Shown here piece by piece: positions 8,480 to 16,847 of a stretch of DNA of 64,000 bases. A program made the translations under genes and the position numbers. The notes beneath the pieces were generated by a model. That model was not told where the DNA came from and ran no database searches. It saw nothing but the letters and a program-made list of their open reading frames with translations. The stretch is taken from assembly GCF_009687885.1 (NCBI RefSeq), contig NZ_BLAF01000046.1, forward strand, positions 37,369-101,368, written 5' to 3'. This DNA comes from Acrocarpospora pleiomorpha. Its GTDB lineage: Bacteria > Actinomycetota > Actinomycetes > Streptosporangiales > Streptosporangiaceae. Numbering within the stretch: position 1 is the stretch's first letter; each line of letters begins with the position of its first letter.

Positions 8480-8839
8480 TCATGGGACGCAGTGCTTCTT
8501 GGAAGAGGTCTCGTATCCCTCGACGTATCCAGAGCCGTAGCCTGCTCTGTACCCCACCCACCAAGCACCCTCCTTGTCCGCATAAGCCATGGCGTACGCC
8601 TTGTTCGTGTCGTACTGGCAACGTTGCCAAGCATCCTGATCGGCGGCCGCCCTACCGTTGCGTGTCCCTTCCGCGTAGCCCTCTTGGTAAGGCGATGGTG
8701 GATCGGTGCTCGGAGCCGCCGTCATCGAGGTGATGGCCTTGGACGGCGTAGAGTCGGTCGACGCCTCCGAACTGGCGATCGGCCACAGGGTGGCAGTGAC
8801 GATTACGGCGCAGCCAATTGTCGCGCGAACGTCACGCAT
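8480..8839 (-). CDS. Small secreted protein with Gly-Tyr-rich C-terminus
   Basis: This 119-residue protein has a likely signal peptide (charged MRDVRAT then a hydrophobic stretch ending in an Ala/Ser-rich region near residue 27), a Pro/Ser/Thr linker and a C-terminal part with repeated Gly-Tyr pairs (EGYAEG, GYRAGYGSGYVEGY). There is one Cys in the middle (RCQYD) and one near the C-terminus (KKHCVP), a possible disulphide. The coding call is supported by a perfect AAAGGAGG eight bases before the ATG. No family was recognised. It lies downstream of, and on the same strand as, another secreted or membrane protein gene, from which 36 bases separate it. Confidence 0.62.
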   Translation of the reverse strand: MRDVRATIGCAVIVTATLWPIASSEASTDSTPSKAITSMTAAPSTDPPSPYQEGYAEGTRNGRAAADQDAWQRCQYDTNKAYAMAYADKEGAWWVGYRAGYGSGYVEGYETSSKKHCVP

Positions 8840-8875
8840 GTCGATTCCTCCTTTATCGAGAAGGTCCGGTATCGG

Positions 8876-9517
8876 TCAGATGTCATCCGCTGTCCGCTGC
8901 GAGAGACCGTACAGTTGGGCAACTGGATTCCATAGGTCCACGAATCTCTGTTTCGCCTGGGTGGCACGTTCGGAGAAGGAGAGGCCGCTTTGGTAGGCGG
9001 AGTCCTCTGTCAGGCTCGCGGAGCAGCCGCCGGTTGATCGGTGTCGAGCCCACTCAACAAAGGCTTCGTCGGCATTGAGTGACATAGTCAACGCATCGTC
9101 CAAAGCAGATCGAAGGATGGCCCCTCCGGGAAGTGCGTCTACTTGAAGGGCCCGGACGGTGTCGAGTTGGTTGCGCCGAGATTCCGCGACCATGCTGAGA
9201 GTTGCCATCCCAGCCTGAGGCGCTCCACAGCTCCGTATCTGATCCAGCGCAGGGGCGAGTTCAGAACGCGTGCCGCTCATGCTGAGCAGTATGGCGTTGA
9301 CCGCCATGGCCTGCTCGAAGCCCGGTGTCATGTGCTTCGCGGAGCGGTCAAGGGTAGAGGAGAACTCCGCCGCCGCACCCGAGGTACTCCCGATCACCGC
9401 GTGATCAAGTGAGGCCGCATCACATGGACCCAATCCCAGCAGAACCGATGCCACCGTGGTGGTGAAAACGGCCGTCGCCCTCTTTGCATATCTTCGTTTG
9501 CTGGTTGCTTCAAACAT
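8876..9517 (-). CDS. Membrane-anchored or secreted protein; paralogue of the zinc-ribbon protein at 15.3-16.0 kb
   Basis: From ATG 9517 the 213-residue product starts with a basic segment and a hydrophobic stretch (VFTTTVASVLLGLG), then an extracytoplasmic domain. That domain aligns along its length with the C-terminal half of the protein encoded at 15291-16025: both have a Cys in the first helix, then RRxQLxxxRxLxVDxLPxG, a second conserved Cys (GGCSAS / AGCSGS), and SERATxxKxRFVxxWNPxA followed by GLxxR. Function is unknown. An in-frame ATG at 9595 would add 26 residues; neither start has a strong ribosome binding site. The partner protein carries a zinc ribbon that this one lacks, so the shared domain is the conserved unit. 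Confidence 0.65.
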   Translation of the reverse strand: MFEATSKRRYAKRATAVFTTTVASVLLGLGPCDAASLDHAVIGSTSGAAAEFSSTLDRSAKHMTPGFEQAMAVNAILLSMSGTRSELAPALDQIRSCGAPQAGMATLSMVAESRRNQLDTVRALQVDALPGGAILRSALDDALTMSLNADEAFVEWARHRSTGGCSASLTEDSAYQSGLSFSERATQAKQRFVDLWNPVAQLYGLSQRTADDI

Positions 9518-9774
9518 GAATATCGCCAGCTCGTCTATACGAAGGACTAGCCCAATGCGACGGTGGGGACCCATTCGCTCGATATGTCGAGCCATGCCCC
9601 AATCTTGCTGACCCGCCCTAGGTTTCAGGGATCGTGAGCCGGAATTTCGCTCCGTCTGGGCTGGGCCCTGTCCACGCTAATGCACGGTGCGGAAGTGCCT
9701 CAACCACCGCACTTTAAAGATTTGGGACGTCCAGTTTTGCCGTGATGCGAAAACGCCTAACACAGTGGGCAGGT

Positions 9775-9836
9775 CGCCGGGTTGCACACCGTTCTCTGGC
9801 GGCGTTCACGCGGATAGTTCTCGCCGCACCGGCGCC
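9775..9836 (-). repeat. Diverged dispersed copy of the 38.9-39.2 kb repeat, just after the kinase gene
   Basis: Read on the minus strand, GGCGCCGGTGCGGCGAGAA (9818-9836) matches 19 of 19 bases in the second tandem copy near 39.05 kb, and CAACCCGGCG (9775-9784) matches again at nearly the same distance; the middle is diverged. It begins four bases after the kinase stop codon. Confidence 0.6.
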
Positions 9837-9839
9837 ACG

Positions 9840-12152
9840 CTAACTGAGGTTCCAGAGTCTGATTGTTTCGTCTTTGCTGCCGGTGACGGCGATGGGTTTG
9901 CCGTTGAGTTCGGCGAAGGTGACGGTCCAGATGCAGTCGGTGTGGCCGGTTAGTGGGGGGCCGAGGAGCTTTCGGGTGGAGATGTCCCAGGCGCGGGCGG
10001 TGTCGTCTTCGCTGCCGGTGAGAGCGATGAGGTTGTCGCCGGTTTTGGTGAGGGCTACCGACCAGATCCAGCCGGTGTGGCCGGTGAGGGGGGTGCCGAG
10101 TTGGGTTTGGGTGGTGAGGTCCCAGATTCTGGCGGTGTTGTCTTCGCCGCCGGTGAGGGCGATGGGCTTGCCGTCGAGGTCGGCTACGGCGACGGAGCGT
10201 ACCCATCCTTGATGTCCGGTCATGGGGGCGCCGAGCTGTTTTCTGGTACGGAGATCCCAGAGGCGTACCGTGCTGTCGTCGCTGGTGGTCACCGCGATCG
10301 GGGTGTTGTTGAGCATGGTCAGGGCTACGGACCAGATAGTGCTGGTGTGGCCGGTGAGGGGGGCGCCGATCTGTTCGCGGGTGCGGAGATCCCAGATTCG
10401 GGCGGTTTTGTCGACTCCGGCGGTGATGGCGATGGGGGTGCCGTCGAGGTCGCCCAGGGCGACGGCTTTGATGCCGCCGGGGTTTCCGGCGATGGATGGG
10501 CCGGTGCGCTGGCGGGTGTTGAGATTCCAGACCAGGGCGGTGCCGTCGTCGCTGCCGGTGAGCGCGATCGGTTCGTTGTCGAGGGTGCCGATGGCGACGG
10601 AGCGTACCCATTTGGTGTGCCCGGTGAGGGTGGGGGTGAGTTCTACCCCTTGGACCAGGTCGACGACGCGGGCGGTGTCGTCGTCGGAGCCGCTCACGGA
10701 GATGGGGCCGTCGAGCTGGCCGATCGCGATCGAGCGAACGTCGTCGGTGTGGACGCGGATGGGGTCACCGACGGGGGTGCCGAATGTGGAGGGTTCGAGG
10801 GTTGTGCTGGTGCGGGACTGGTTTGCGGGGGTGTTGTTCTTCGGCCACAGGGTGACGGCTGCCAGGACGGCGGCGACCACGAGAATGCTGCCCAAGACGA
10901 GCAGGATCGGCGTGCGCCGGGATTTACGAACCGGCTGGGTGTACGGAAGGCCATTCGCGGGCGGGGGGTGCCCGGACGAAGCATACGTAGACGCGAGATC
11001 TGTGGACGTAACGCGCGTAGAGGGGAGATCCGGGAAGGGCCGATCCATGGAGGACGGGTTGGCGGAAGACCGATCCGTGGGGGAAACGTGCGCGGAAGGT
11101 CGATCCGTGGGGGGAAGGTTCGCGGTCGAAAGAGATGAAATATCGGGCGGGGCGCTTCCGGGAGGTGCGGTGCCCGCGCCCGGCGCGACGCCCGGAAAAG
11201 CACCCTCGACCGGAGCGGCACTCGGGAAAGCACCCGCGACCGGAGCGGCGCCCCGGGAAACACCCTCGACCGGAGCCGCGACCGGGAAAGCACCCGCGAC
11301 CGGAGCGATGCTCGGGACAGGCGCGGCACCCGGGAAAGGCGCAGCGCTCGCGGGAGGGGCAGGGGTGTCGTCGCCAGTCAAAGTTCTGACGAGGTCGGCC
11401 GCCGTAGGCCGGTTCTCGGGGGATTTATCCAGACATTTCGTAATTAATGGGCGCAGGCTGTCGGGGACGCCGGAGATGTCCGGGTTGCCGTACAGGAGGG
11501 CGTGTAAAACCACCGGCACCGAGTCGCCCTGGAAGGCCGGGCGGCCGGGCGCCGCGTACACCATCGTGGCGCCCCAGCTGAAGACGTCGGCGGCCGGACC
11601 CACCTCGCCGGACGCGACCTGCTCGGGCGCCATGTAGCCGGGCGTCCCCATCGACCCCGTATGCGTGACCGTATGGTCAAGCGCCCGCGAGATACCGAAG
11701 TCAATGACCACCGGTCCCTCCGGACCCATGATGACATTGCTCGGCTTGAAATCCCGATGCACGACCCCGGCCCGATGAATAGCGGCCAGCGCGGTCGCGG
11801 TAGCCACGGCAAGCCGCTCGAGCCCTCCGCCCGTGCGCGGCCCCTCCTGCCGTACGACATGATGCAACGACGCCCCGGGCACGAATTCGCTGACAATGAA
11901 CGGCTGATTGTCATGGACGCCCACATCCAGAACCCGGGCCGTGCAGAAAGGCGCCACCCGCCGCGCGAGTTCCACTTCCCGGAAGAATCGGCGGCGCGCA
12001 CCATCGTCCTCAGAAAGCGTCGCATGCAATATCTTGACCGCGACCTCGACCCCCGACGGCGCGATGGCCCGATGGACTTCGCCCTGCCCGCCGCTCCCGA
12101 TCCGGCTGGTCAGCCGATAGTCACCCAGGTCACGGGGTTCGGCACTGGGCAA
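9840..12152 (-). CDS. Ser/Thr protein kinase with transmembrane segment and seven WD40 repeats
   Basis: The N-terminal Hanks-type kinase (about residues 10-270) has GSGGQG, the VAVK lysine (residue 40), HRDFKPSN (122-129) and DFG (141-143), so it should be active. A Pro/Ala/Ser/Thr-rich linker of about 140 residues follows, including four 10-residue PVxGAFPxAA units. One transmembrane helix (ILLVLGSILVVAAVLAAVTL) precedes seven WD40 units, each ending in a D-x-T-A/V-R-hydrophobic-W/V-D/N-L-type strand. Seven units make one complete beta-propeller, predicted outside the cell as a sensor or docking platform. TTG at 12152 is preferred because GAAGAGG lies six bases upstream and the encoded start fits kinases; a TTG at 12191 would add 13 residues. 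A dispersed repeat copy follows the stop. Confidence 0.88.
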   Translation of the reverse strand: MPSAEPRDLGDYRLTSRIGSGGQGEVHRAIAPSGVEVAVKILHATLSEDDGARRRFFREVELARRVAPFCTARVLDVGVHDNQPFIVSEFVPGASLHHVVRQEGPRTGGGLERLAVATATALAAIHRAGVVHRDFKPSNVIMGPEGPVVIDFGISRALDHTVTHTGSMGTPGYMAPEQVASGEVGPAADVFSWGATMVYAAPGRPAFQGDSVPVVLHALLYGNPDISGVPDSLRPLITKCLDKSPENRPTAADLVRTLTGDDTPAPPASAAPFPGAAPVPSIAPVAGAFPVAAPVEGVSRGAAPVAGAFPSAAPVEGAFPGVAPGAGTAPPGSAPPDISSLSTANLPPTDRPSAHVSPTDRSSANPSSMDRPFPDLPSTRVTSTDLASTYASSGHPPPANGLPYTQPVRKSRRTPILLVLGSILVVAAVLAAVTLWPKNNTPANQSRTSTTLEPSTFGTPVGDPIRVHTDDVRSIAIGQLDGPISVSGSDDDTARVVDLVQGVELTPTLTGHTKWVRSVAIGTLDNEPIALTGSDDGTALVWNLNTRQRTGPSIAGNPGGIKAVALGDLDGTPIAITAGVDKTARIWDLRTREQIGAPLTGHTSTIWSVALTMLNNTPIAVTTSDDSTVRLWDLRTRKQLGAPMTGHQGWVRSVAVADLDGKPIALTGGEDNTARIWDLTTQTQLGTPLTGHTGWIWSVALTKTGDNLIALTGSEDDTARAWDISTRKLLGPPLTGHTDCIWTVTFAELNGKPIAVTGSKDETIRLWNLS
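11194..11313 (-). repeat. 30-bp tandem repeat in the kinase linker
   Basis: Four units with 30-base period start near 11194, 11224, 11254 and 11284. They encode alternating PVAGAFPxAA and PVEGxxxxxA decapeptides in the kinase's extended linker, so copy number could change without breaking the frame. Confidence 0.75.
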
Positions 12153-12464
12153 GAGCCACCTCTTCAATAAACCGGTCGATCGGCCACCCAATAATACGCG
12201 CCGACCATCCCGCGACAGTCAGTCGCCGAATCCTCCATTACCCGTTAATTCACCTCCGATTGGCTCAGAATTGTTCGTCCGTACATCAATGGCATGGCCG
12301 GCCGCCCACGCATACACTGATCGCAAGAAGCACGAAAGATCAGGCCTGGCCGCTGAGGAGCGGTGGAGCGGTTGGACGTGAGTTACCGGGCGTGAACCGG
12401 TGGCTGACGCCGTATCGTTGCGCCACTCCCGCGTCGCCGGGTCCTCGAACGTTGGAGGACAGCG

Positions 12465-13352
12465 ATGAAGATCGCATTCTTTGGTGATGTCCATGGCTAT
12501 GTGCTGCACGCGCTGGGCGCGGCGGTCCTGCTCCAGAACCGGCGGGGAATCACCCTCGACGCGTTGATCCAGGTCGGCGACCTGGGCGCGTTCCCCTCGC
12601 CAGAACGCTGGGACGAGCCCAGCCGCCGCTTCGGCGCGGACTCCCCGGCCCAGGGCGATTTCTTCCGCCTGCTCGACCCCTCACCCCACCTCGCCGACGG
12701 AGTACGGCTCGCGCTCGCGGAACTCCCGCCATTCCTGTTCGTCAGCGGCAACCACGAAGACCACGAGTGGCTCGCCACCCTGCACCAAACATCCGGCGCC
12801 GACGTGACCCCCGTGGATCCGCTCGCCGCCTACCACCATGTCGCCTGCGGCCAGGTCCTGGACCTCGCCGGTCAGCGGGTCGGCTTCCTCGGCATGGTCG
12901 ACGTGCCCGGCAAAATGGACTTCGACCCCGACGCGTACGCGCACTTCCTCACCGCCGAACCGGCCAGCGTGGACATCCTGATCACCCACGAGGGCCCGCA
13001 CGGCATGTCGCGCAACGCCCACGGCCACATCCAAGGATCCACGAAACTGACCAAGCTAATCGAACATCTACAACCAAGCCTGCACGTCAGCGGCCACTAC
13101 CACCACGAAAACGGCCACCGCCACTACGGCCGAACCATCTCGTACGCCCTCGCCCAACTCGTCCCACCCAAGATCACCCGATGGGACCCCAACCCGGTCA
13201 ACCCCCGGCAACAAGTCGCCCCCGGCAGCATCGCCCTCCTCGACACCGACACCGGCGCGTTCGACTACATCCACGACCCCTGGCTGGCCGAGGTCAGCGG
13301 CGACGACCTCGACCTGACCAAGCTCATCCACAACCCGGAAGATCACGGCTGA
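12465..13352 (+). CDS. Calcineurin-like metallophosphoesterase
   Basis: The 295-residue product has the full metallophosphoesterase motif set in order: GDVHG (near residue 7), GDLGAF, GNHEDH, THEGPHG and GHYHHENG. These residues bind two metal ions for phosphoester hydrolysis. No signal or membrane segment is present, so it is cytoplasmic. GGAGGA lies about seven bases before the ATG. It is divergent from the kinase gene, with 312 bases between the two starts. The substrate cannot be deduced; cyclic nucleotides, phosphoproteins and nucleotides are all possible in this family. Confidence 0.85.
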   Translation: MKIAFFGDVHGYVLHALGAAVLLQNRRGITLDALIQVGDLGAFPSPERWDEPSRRFGADSPAQGDFFRLLDPSPHLADGVRLALAELPPFLFVSGNHEDHEWLATLHQTSGADVTPVDPLAAYHHVACGQVLDLAGQRVGFLGMVDVPGKMDFDPDAYAHFLTAEPASVDILITHEGPHGMSRNAHGHIQGSTKLTKLIEHLQPSLHVSGHYHHENGHRHYGRTISYALAQLVPPKITRWDPNPVNPRQQVAPGSIALLDTDTGAFDYIHDPWLAEVSGDDLDLTKLIHNPEDHG

Positions 13353-13511
13353 ACTCCTCAAGCCACACCCACCGGATGATGCGCACTCCCCCAAACTTCC
13401 CCAAACGCGTACCCAATTCGGGCGTGGGAGCGGTGCCCACCCGGTTCGATCCGACATACCTGGGCATGCGTGACCCTTAACTGCAAATAACGCGAATAGG
13501 GAAGAAGGGTC

Positions 13512-14069
13512 ATGAAGGACACCGACATGGACGTCATTACGTTCCTCATGCGCCAGCACGACGAGATCCGGGAACTGTTCGAGGAAGTCGTCAACACCAA
13601 GGGTCCCGGCCAGCGGGACGTCTTCCATCATCTCGTCCGCCTGCTCGCCATCCACGAGACCGCCGAGGAGGAACTCGTCCACCCGTACGCCCGCAAGGCC
13701 TTCCCCGGCGGCGACAAGGTGGTGGACCAGCGGCTCCAGGAGGAGAACTCGGCGAAGGAACTGCTGAGCCGCCTCGACGACATGGGCACCGACCACCCCG
13801 ACTTCCTCAAATACTTCGACGAGCTCCGCACCGACGTGCTCGCCCACGCCGAAGCCGAGGAGAAGTTCGAGTTCGCCAAGCTGCGCGAGAAGGCCAGCGG
13901 CCCGCAGCTGCGCGCGATGACCGCGGGCGTGAAGGCCGCCGAGGCCCTGGCCCCGACCCGCCCCCACCCGGGCGTCGAGTCCGCCACCAAGAACGTACTG
14001 CTTGGCCCGCCGACCGCGATCATGGACCGCACCCGAGACGCCATCCGGGCCGCGATGGGCAAGTCCTGA
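13512..14069 (+). CDS. Hemerythrin HHE-domain protein
   Basis: The 185-residue protein starts with a hemerythrin-like four-helix bundle: MRQHDEIRELF, HHLVRLLAIHETAEEELVHPY and a later AHAEAEEKFEF supply the His and Glu ligands expected for a di-iron site. Such cytoplasmic proteins bind oxygen, nitric oxide or iron. The C-terminal third is polar and not recognised. AAGGG lies just before the ATG. The zinc alcohol dehydrogenase follows 36 bases later on the same strand and may be co-transcribed, suggesting a stress or aldehyde-detoxification pair; that link is inference. Confidence 0.85.
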   Translation: MKDTDMDVITFLMRQHDEIRELFEEVVNTKGPGQRDVFHHLVRLLAIHETAEEELVHPYARKAFPGGDKVVDQRLQEENSAKELLSRLDDMGTDHPDFLKYFDELRTDVLAHAEAEEKFEFAKLREKASGPQLRAMTAGVKAAEALAPTRPHPGVESATKNVLLGPPTAIMDRTRDAIRAAMGKS

Positions 14070-14105
14070 GCCGTCTGAGCTACCTGAGCTAACCGAGGAG
14101 GAGAC

Positions 14106-15287
14106 GTGAAGGCTCTCACCTGGCACGGAAAGCGCGACGTCCGCGTCGACGAAGTCCCGGACCCGGCGATCAAGGAACCCAACGATGCGATCATCAGGGT
14201 CACCTCGAGCGGGATCTGCGGCTCCGACCTGCACCTCTACGAGGTGCTCGGCCCGTTCCTGGCCGAAGGCGACATTCTCGGCCACGAGGCGATGGGCATC
14301 GTGGAAGAGGTGGGCTCCGATGTCACCAACCTCAAGCCCGGCGACCGGGTGGTCGTCCCGTTCAACATCTCGTGCGGGCACTGCGTGATGTGCGACAACC
14401 GCCTGTACGCCCAGTGCGAGACCACCCAGAGCCCTGAGCATGGCACCGGCGCCGCCCTGTTCGGCTACACCAAGCTCTACGGCCAGGTCCCCGGCGGCCA
14501 GGCCGAATACCTTCGTGTCCCGCAGGCCCAGTTCGGCCCGATCAAGGTGCCTGACGGCCCGCCCGACGAGCGTTACCTCTACCTTTCCGACGTCCTGCCC
14601 ACCGCCTGGCAGGCTGTGCAGTACGCCAACATCCCGGACGGCGGCAGCGTCACCGTCCTCGGCCTCGGCCCGATCGGCCAGATGTCGGCCAGGATCGCCC
14701 GCCACCTCGGCTACCGCGTCATCGCCGTGGACGGCGTGATGGAACGCCTGGCCATGGCCCGCCGCCACGGCGCCGAGCTGATCGACGCCAGCGAGACCCA
14801 CCACGTCGCCGACGCCGTGCGCGAGTTCACCGACGGCCGGGGCACCGACGCCGTCATCGACGCCGTCGGCATGGAAGCCCACGGCTCACCGGCCGCCAAG
14901 TTCGCCCACACGATCACGAGCCTGCTCCCGGACAAGCTCGCCGCGACCCTGATGACCAACGCGAGCGTCGACCGCATCGCCGCCCTCACCCTGGGCATCG
15001 ACATCGTCCGCCGCGGCGGCACCCTGTCCATCTCCGGCCTGTACGTCGGCACCGCCGACCCGCTTCCCATGCAACGGATGTTCGACAAGGGCATCACCGT
15101 ACGCATGGGCCAGGCCCACGTCCGGCGCTGGACCGACGCCCTGCTCCCGCTCGTGAACGACGAGACCGACCCGCTGGGCCTGATGGACTTCACCACCCAT
15201 CAGCTGCCCCTGGACCAGGCCCCGCACGCTTACGAGATCTTCCAGAAGAAGCAGGACGGCGCCATCAAGATCATGCTCAAGCCGTAA
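14106..15287 (+). CDS. Zinc-dependent alcohol dehydrogenase (MDR family, formaldehyde-dehydrogenase-like)
   Basis: The 393-residue product is a medium-chain dehydrogenase. It has catalytic-zinc motifs ICGSDLH and LGHEAMG, a structural-zinc Cys cluster (SCGHCVMCDN followed by YAQC), and the Rossmann loop GLGPIGQ. The insertion after the Cys cluster (FGYTKLYGQVPGGQAEYLRVP) is typical of the glutathione-independent formaldehyde dehydrogenase/threonine dehydrogenase-like subgroup, which oxidises alcohols or hydrated aldehydes with NAD. GAGGAGG precedes the initiator (GTG at 14106). It converges with the zinc-ribbon gene, leaving only three bases between the two stop codons. The substrate is not determinable. 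Confidence 0.87.
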   Translation: MKALTWHGKRDVRVDEVPDPAIKEPNDAIIRVTSSGICGSDLHLYEVLGPFLAEGDILGHEAMGIVEEVGSDVTNLKPGDRVVVPFNISCGHCVMCDNRLYAQCETTQSPEHGTGAALFGYTKLYGQVPGGQAEYLRVPQAQFGPIKVPDGPPDERYLYLSDVLPTAWQAVQYANIPDGGSVTVLGLGPIGQMSARIARHLGYRVIAVDGVMERLAMARRHGAELIDASETHHVADAVREFTDGRGTDAVIDAVGMEAHGSPAAKFAHTITSLLPDKLAATLMTNASVDRIAALTLGIDIVRRGGTLSISGLYVGTADPLPMQRMFDKGITVRMGQAHVRRWTDALLPLVNDETDPLGLMDFTTHQLPLDQAPHAYEIFQKKQDGAIKIMLKP

Positions 15288-15290
15288 GGG

Positions 15291-16025
15291 TCAGATCTCG
15301 CCCACCTTCCGGGTGGGCAGCCCGAAGCTCGACGCGATCGGATTCCAGATCGCCACGAATCGCGTCTTGTGCGTGGTCGCCCGCTCGGAGTTCCAGTTGC
15401 CCGCGCCGAAGGCGGGACTGCCCGAACACCCGGCGGCGAGGAAGTCCTCAGCCGCCGCCTGGTAGGCGGCATCGGCCTTGTACGAGGAGTCGAGCGCGCT
15501 GACGAGATGCCCCTTGAGCACCGTGCCATCGGGCAGGAAGTCGACCCGCAGGTCCCGGGCCGACGTCAGCTGGGCCCGGCGCGCGTCGGTGATGTCGGAG
15601 ATGACGCCGATCGCGCTGGACCGGCACCTGGTCACGTCGGCGATCGCCGCACCCAGATCCAGCCGGCTGGCCTGGCTGTTGGCGAGCAGGTCGTCGATCG
15701 CCGTGGCCTGCTCAACGGACAAGTCCGGCGGAGAGGGTGACGGCGACGGCACGGGCGCCGGACTGGTCTCGCTCACCAGCGAACCAGTCGTAACGGGAGC
15801 GACGGAGGTGACGGGGGTCTCGTCGCCGCTCAGCAGGATCGCGGTGACGAGGACTCCCAGCAGCGTGAGGGTCACCAGGAAGGGAACAGCCGGGGCCGCG
15901 CGCCGCCGGAACGCGGGCAGTTCGGCGACGAGCAGCGCCGCGTCGCAGTGCGGGCAGGTGGTCTGCTCGCCCGCGTCGTTGCCGCACTGCCCGCACAGCC
16001 AGCCGGTGGTTTGCGCAATCGCCAC
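15291..16025 (-). CDS. Zinc-ribbon membrane protein, last gene of the SARP/ATPase operon
   Basis: The 244-residue protein begins with a C-x2-C...C-x2-C zinc ribbon (CGQC, CPHC; residues about 11-27) and a single transmembrane helix (VPFLVTLTLLGVLVTAILL, about 47-65). A Pro/Ser/Thr linker then leads to an extracytoplasmic domain of about 140 residues. That domain matches the product of 8876-9517 at two Cys positions and in the segments RRAQLTSARDLRVDFLPDG and KTRFVAIWNPIASSFGL. The gene starts nine bases after the unknown 270-residue gene and is the fourth cistron of the operon. A zinc ribbon facing the cytoplasm with an outside domain suggests a signal-transducing or anchoring part, but function is unknown. 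Confidence 0.72.
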   Translation of the reverse strand: MAIAQTTGWLCGQCGNDAGEQTTCPHCDAALLVAELPAFRRRAAPAVPFLVTLTLLGVLVTAILLSGDETPVTSVAPVTTGSLVSETSPAPVPSPSPSPPDLSVEQATAIDDLLANSQASRLDLGAAIADVTRCRSSAIGVISDITDARRAQLTSARDLRVDFLPDGTVLKGHLVSALDSSYKADAAYQAAAEDFLAAGCSGSPAFGAGNWNSERATTHKTRFVAIWNPIASSFGLPTRKVGEI

Positions 16026-16034
16026 AACATCCTC

Positions 16035-16847
16035 CTACCTGGCATCGTCCGGGTCGCCGAACACCGACCCGGGAACAAGATCGGGCACGGGGAGCCCCAT
16101 CATCTTCAGCGTGTTGCGCATGACCGTCTCGCTGCTCGTGACGAAGTCGAAGACGTTGGCGGCCCGCTGCGCCTCGACCACTCGCTGGACCATGCCAAGG
16201 AACGCCTCGGCCTCGTCGCGCCGCTCGCCGAGCATGGTGTCGGTGACGTTGGCGATCCCGGTCGAGGTCTCGGCGAGACGGACCGCGTGCGGGGTGATCC
16301 AGTCGTCCAGGCCCTCGGACAGGAACTCCCGCCAGCGCCGGCGCAGGTCGGTCATCACCTCGATCTGCCGCTTGGTCGCCTCATGGCCGGCCTCGCGTTC
16401 CAGCCGCTGGTGCAGGAACTGTTGCTGCTGCTGGACCACCGGCAGCGGCGGCAGCAGCCGGATCACCGCCGTGCATTCCAGCTGGACCCCGTGGTCGACG
16501 ACCCGGACGCCCTTCAGCTTCTCGTTGACCGTGGCCTCCGCATCCGCCGCCCGATGCGGCTCGAAACCGCGGGCGTAGAAGCGGATGGTGTCCTCCACGA
16601 AGTAGCGGAACCGCTCGCGGCAGAGGTTGACCTCGCTGGACAGCGTGCCCTCCGGGCAGTTGCCGGTCGCGCGCCACTGGAGCCGGACCGACACCGGAAA
16701 GTGGAAGCTGTCGTTGAACGCGGGCGTCTCGAAGGTGAACGGCGGATCGATCACATGGGTGGAGCTCGATTCCAGAATGGGGGTGGACCGGAACCAGGAC
16801 CGGATGACGCTGGTCCACCCGGTCCTTTCCTGGCGCGTCATGGACAT
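16035..16847 (-). CDS. Unknown protein of the SARP/ATPase operon
   Basis: From ATG 16847 the product is 270 residues with no recognised domain. The N-terminal half looks beta-rich (PPFTFETPAFNDSFHFPVSVRLQWRA segments). It is followed by a long, charged, Gln-rich helical region (VVQQQQQFLHQRLEREAG and RQIEVMTDLRRRWREFL), suggesting a coiled coil or oligomerisation arm; this arrangement recalls SPFH/band-7-like scaffold proteins but I cannot confirm it. The start is fixed by TGATG overlap with the ATPase stop and GGAGAAG just upstream; a longer in-frame reading to 17087 lies entirely inside the ATPase gene. No signal or transmembrane segment. Its conserved overlap implies its amount is set by ATPase translation. 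Confidence 0.68.
   Translation of the reverse strand: MSMTRQERTGWTSVIRSWFRSTPILESSSTHVIDPPFTFETPAFNDSFHFPVSVRLQWRATGNCPEGTLSSEVNLCRERFRYFVEDTIRFYARGFEPHRAADAEATVNEKLKGVRVVDHGVQLECTAVIRLLPPLPVVQQQQQFLHQRLEREAGHEATKRQIEVMTDLRRRWREFLSEGLDDWITPHAVRLAETSTGIANVTDTMLGERRDEAEAFLGMVQRVVEAQRAANVFDFVTSSETVMRNTLKMMGLPVPDLVPGSVFGDPDDAR

Noticed and set aside
9660..9720. Hairpin GTGCGG/CCGCAC as a terminator
   Set aside because: Only six base pairs with a 14-base loop; too weak to list.
10222..11637. 471-codon and 353-codon plus-strand frames opposite the kinase
   Set aside because: They read through WD40 and linker repeats of the real gene and show only repeat-derived pattern.
13068..14882. 604-codon minus-strand frame across three plus-strand genes
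   Set aside because: It spans gene boundaries and translates to biased Gly/Val/Ala sequence; the hemerythrin and dehydrogenase on the other strand are clear.
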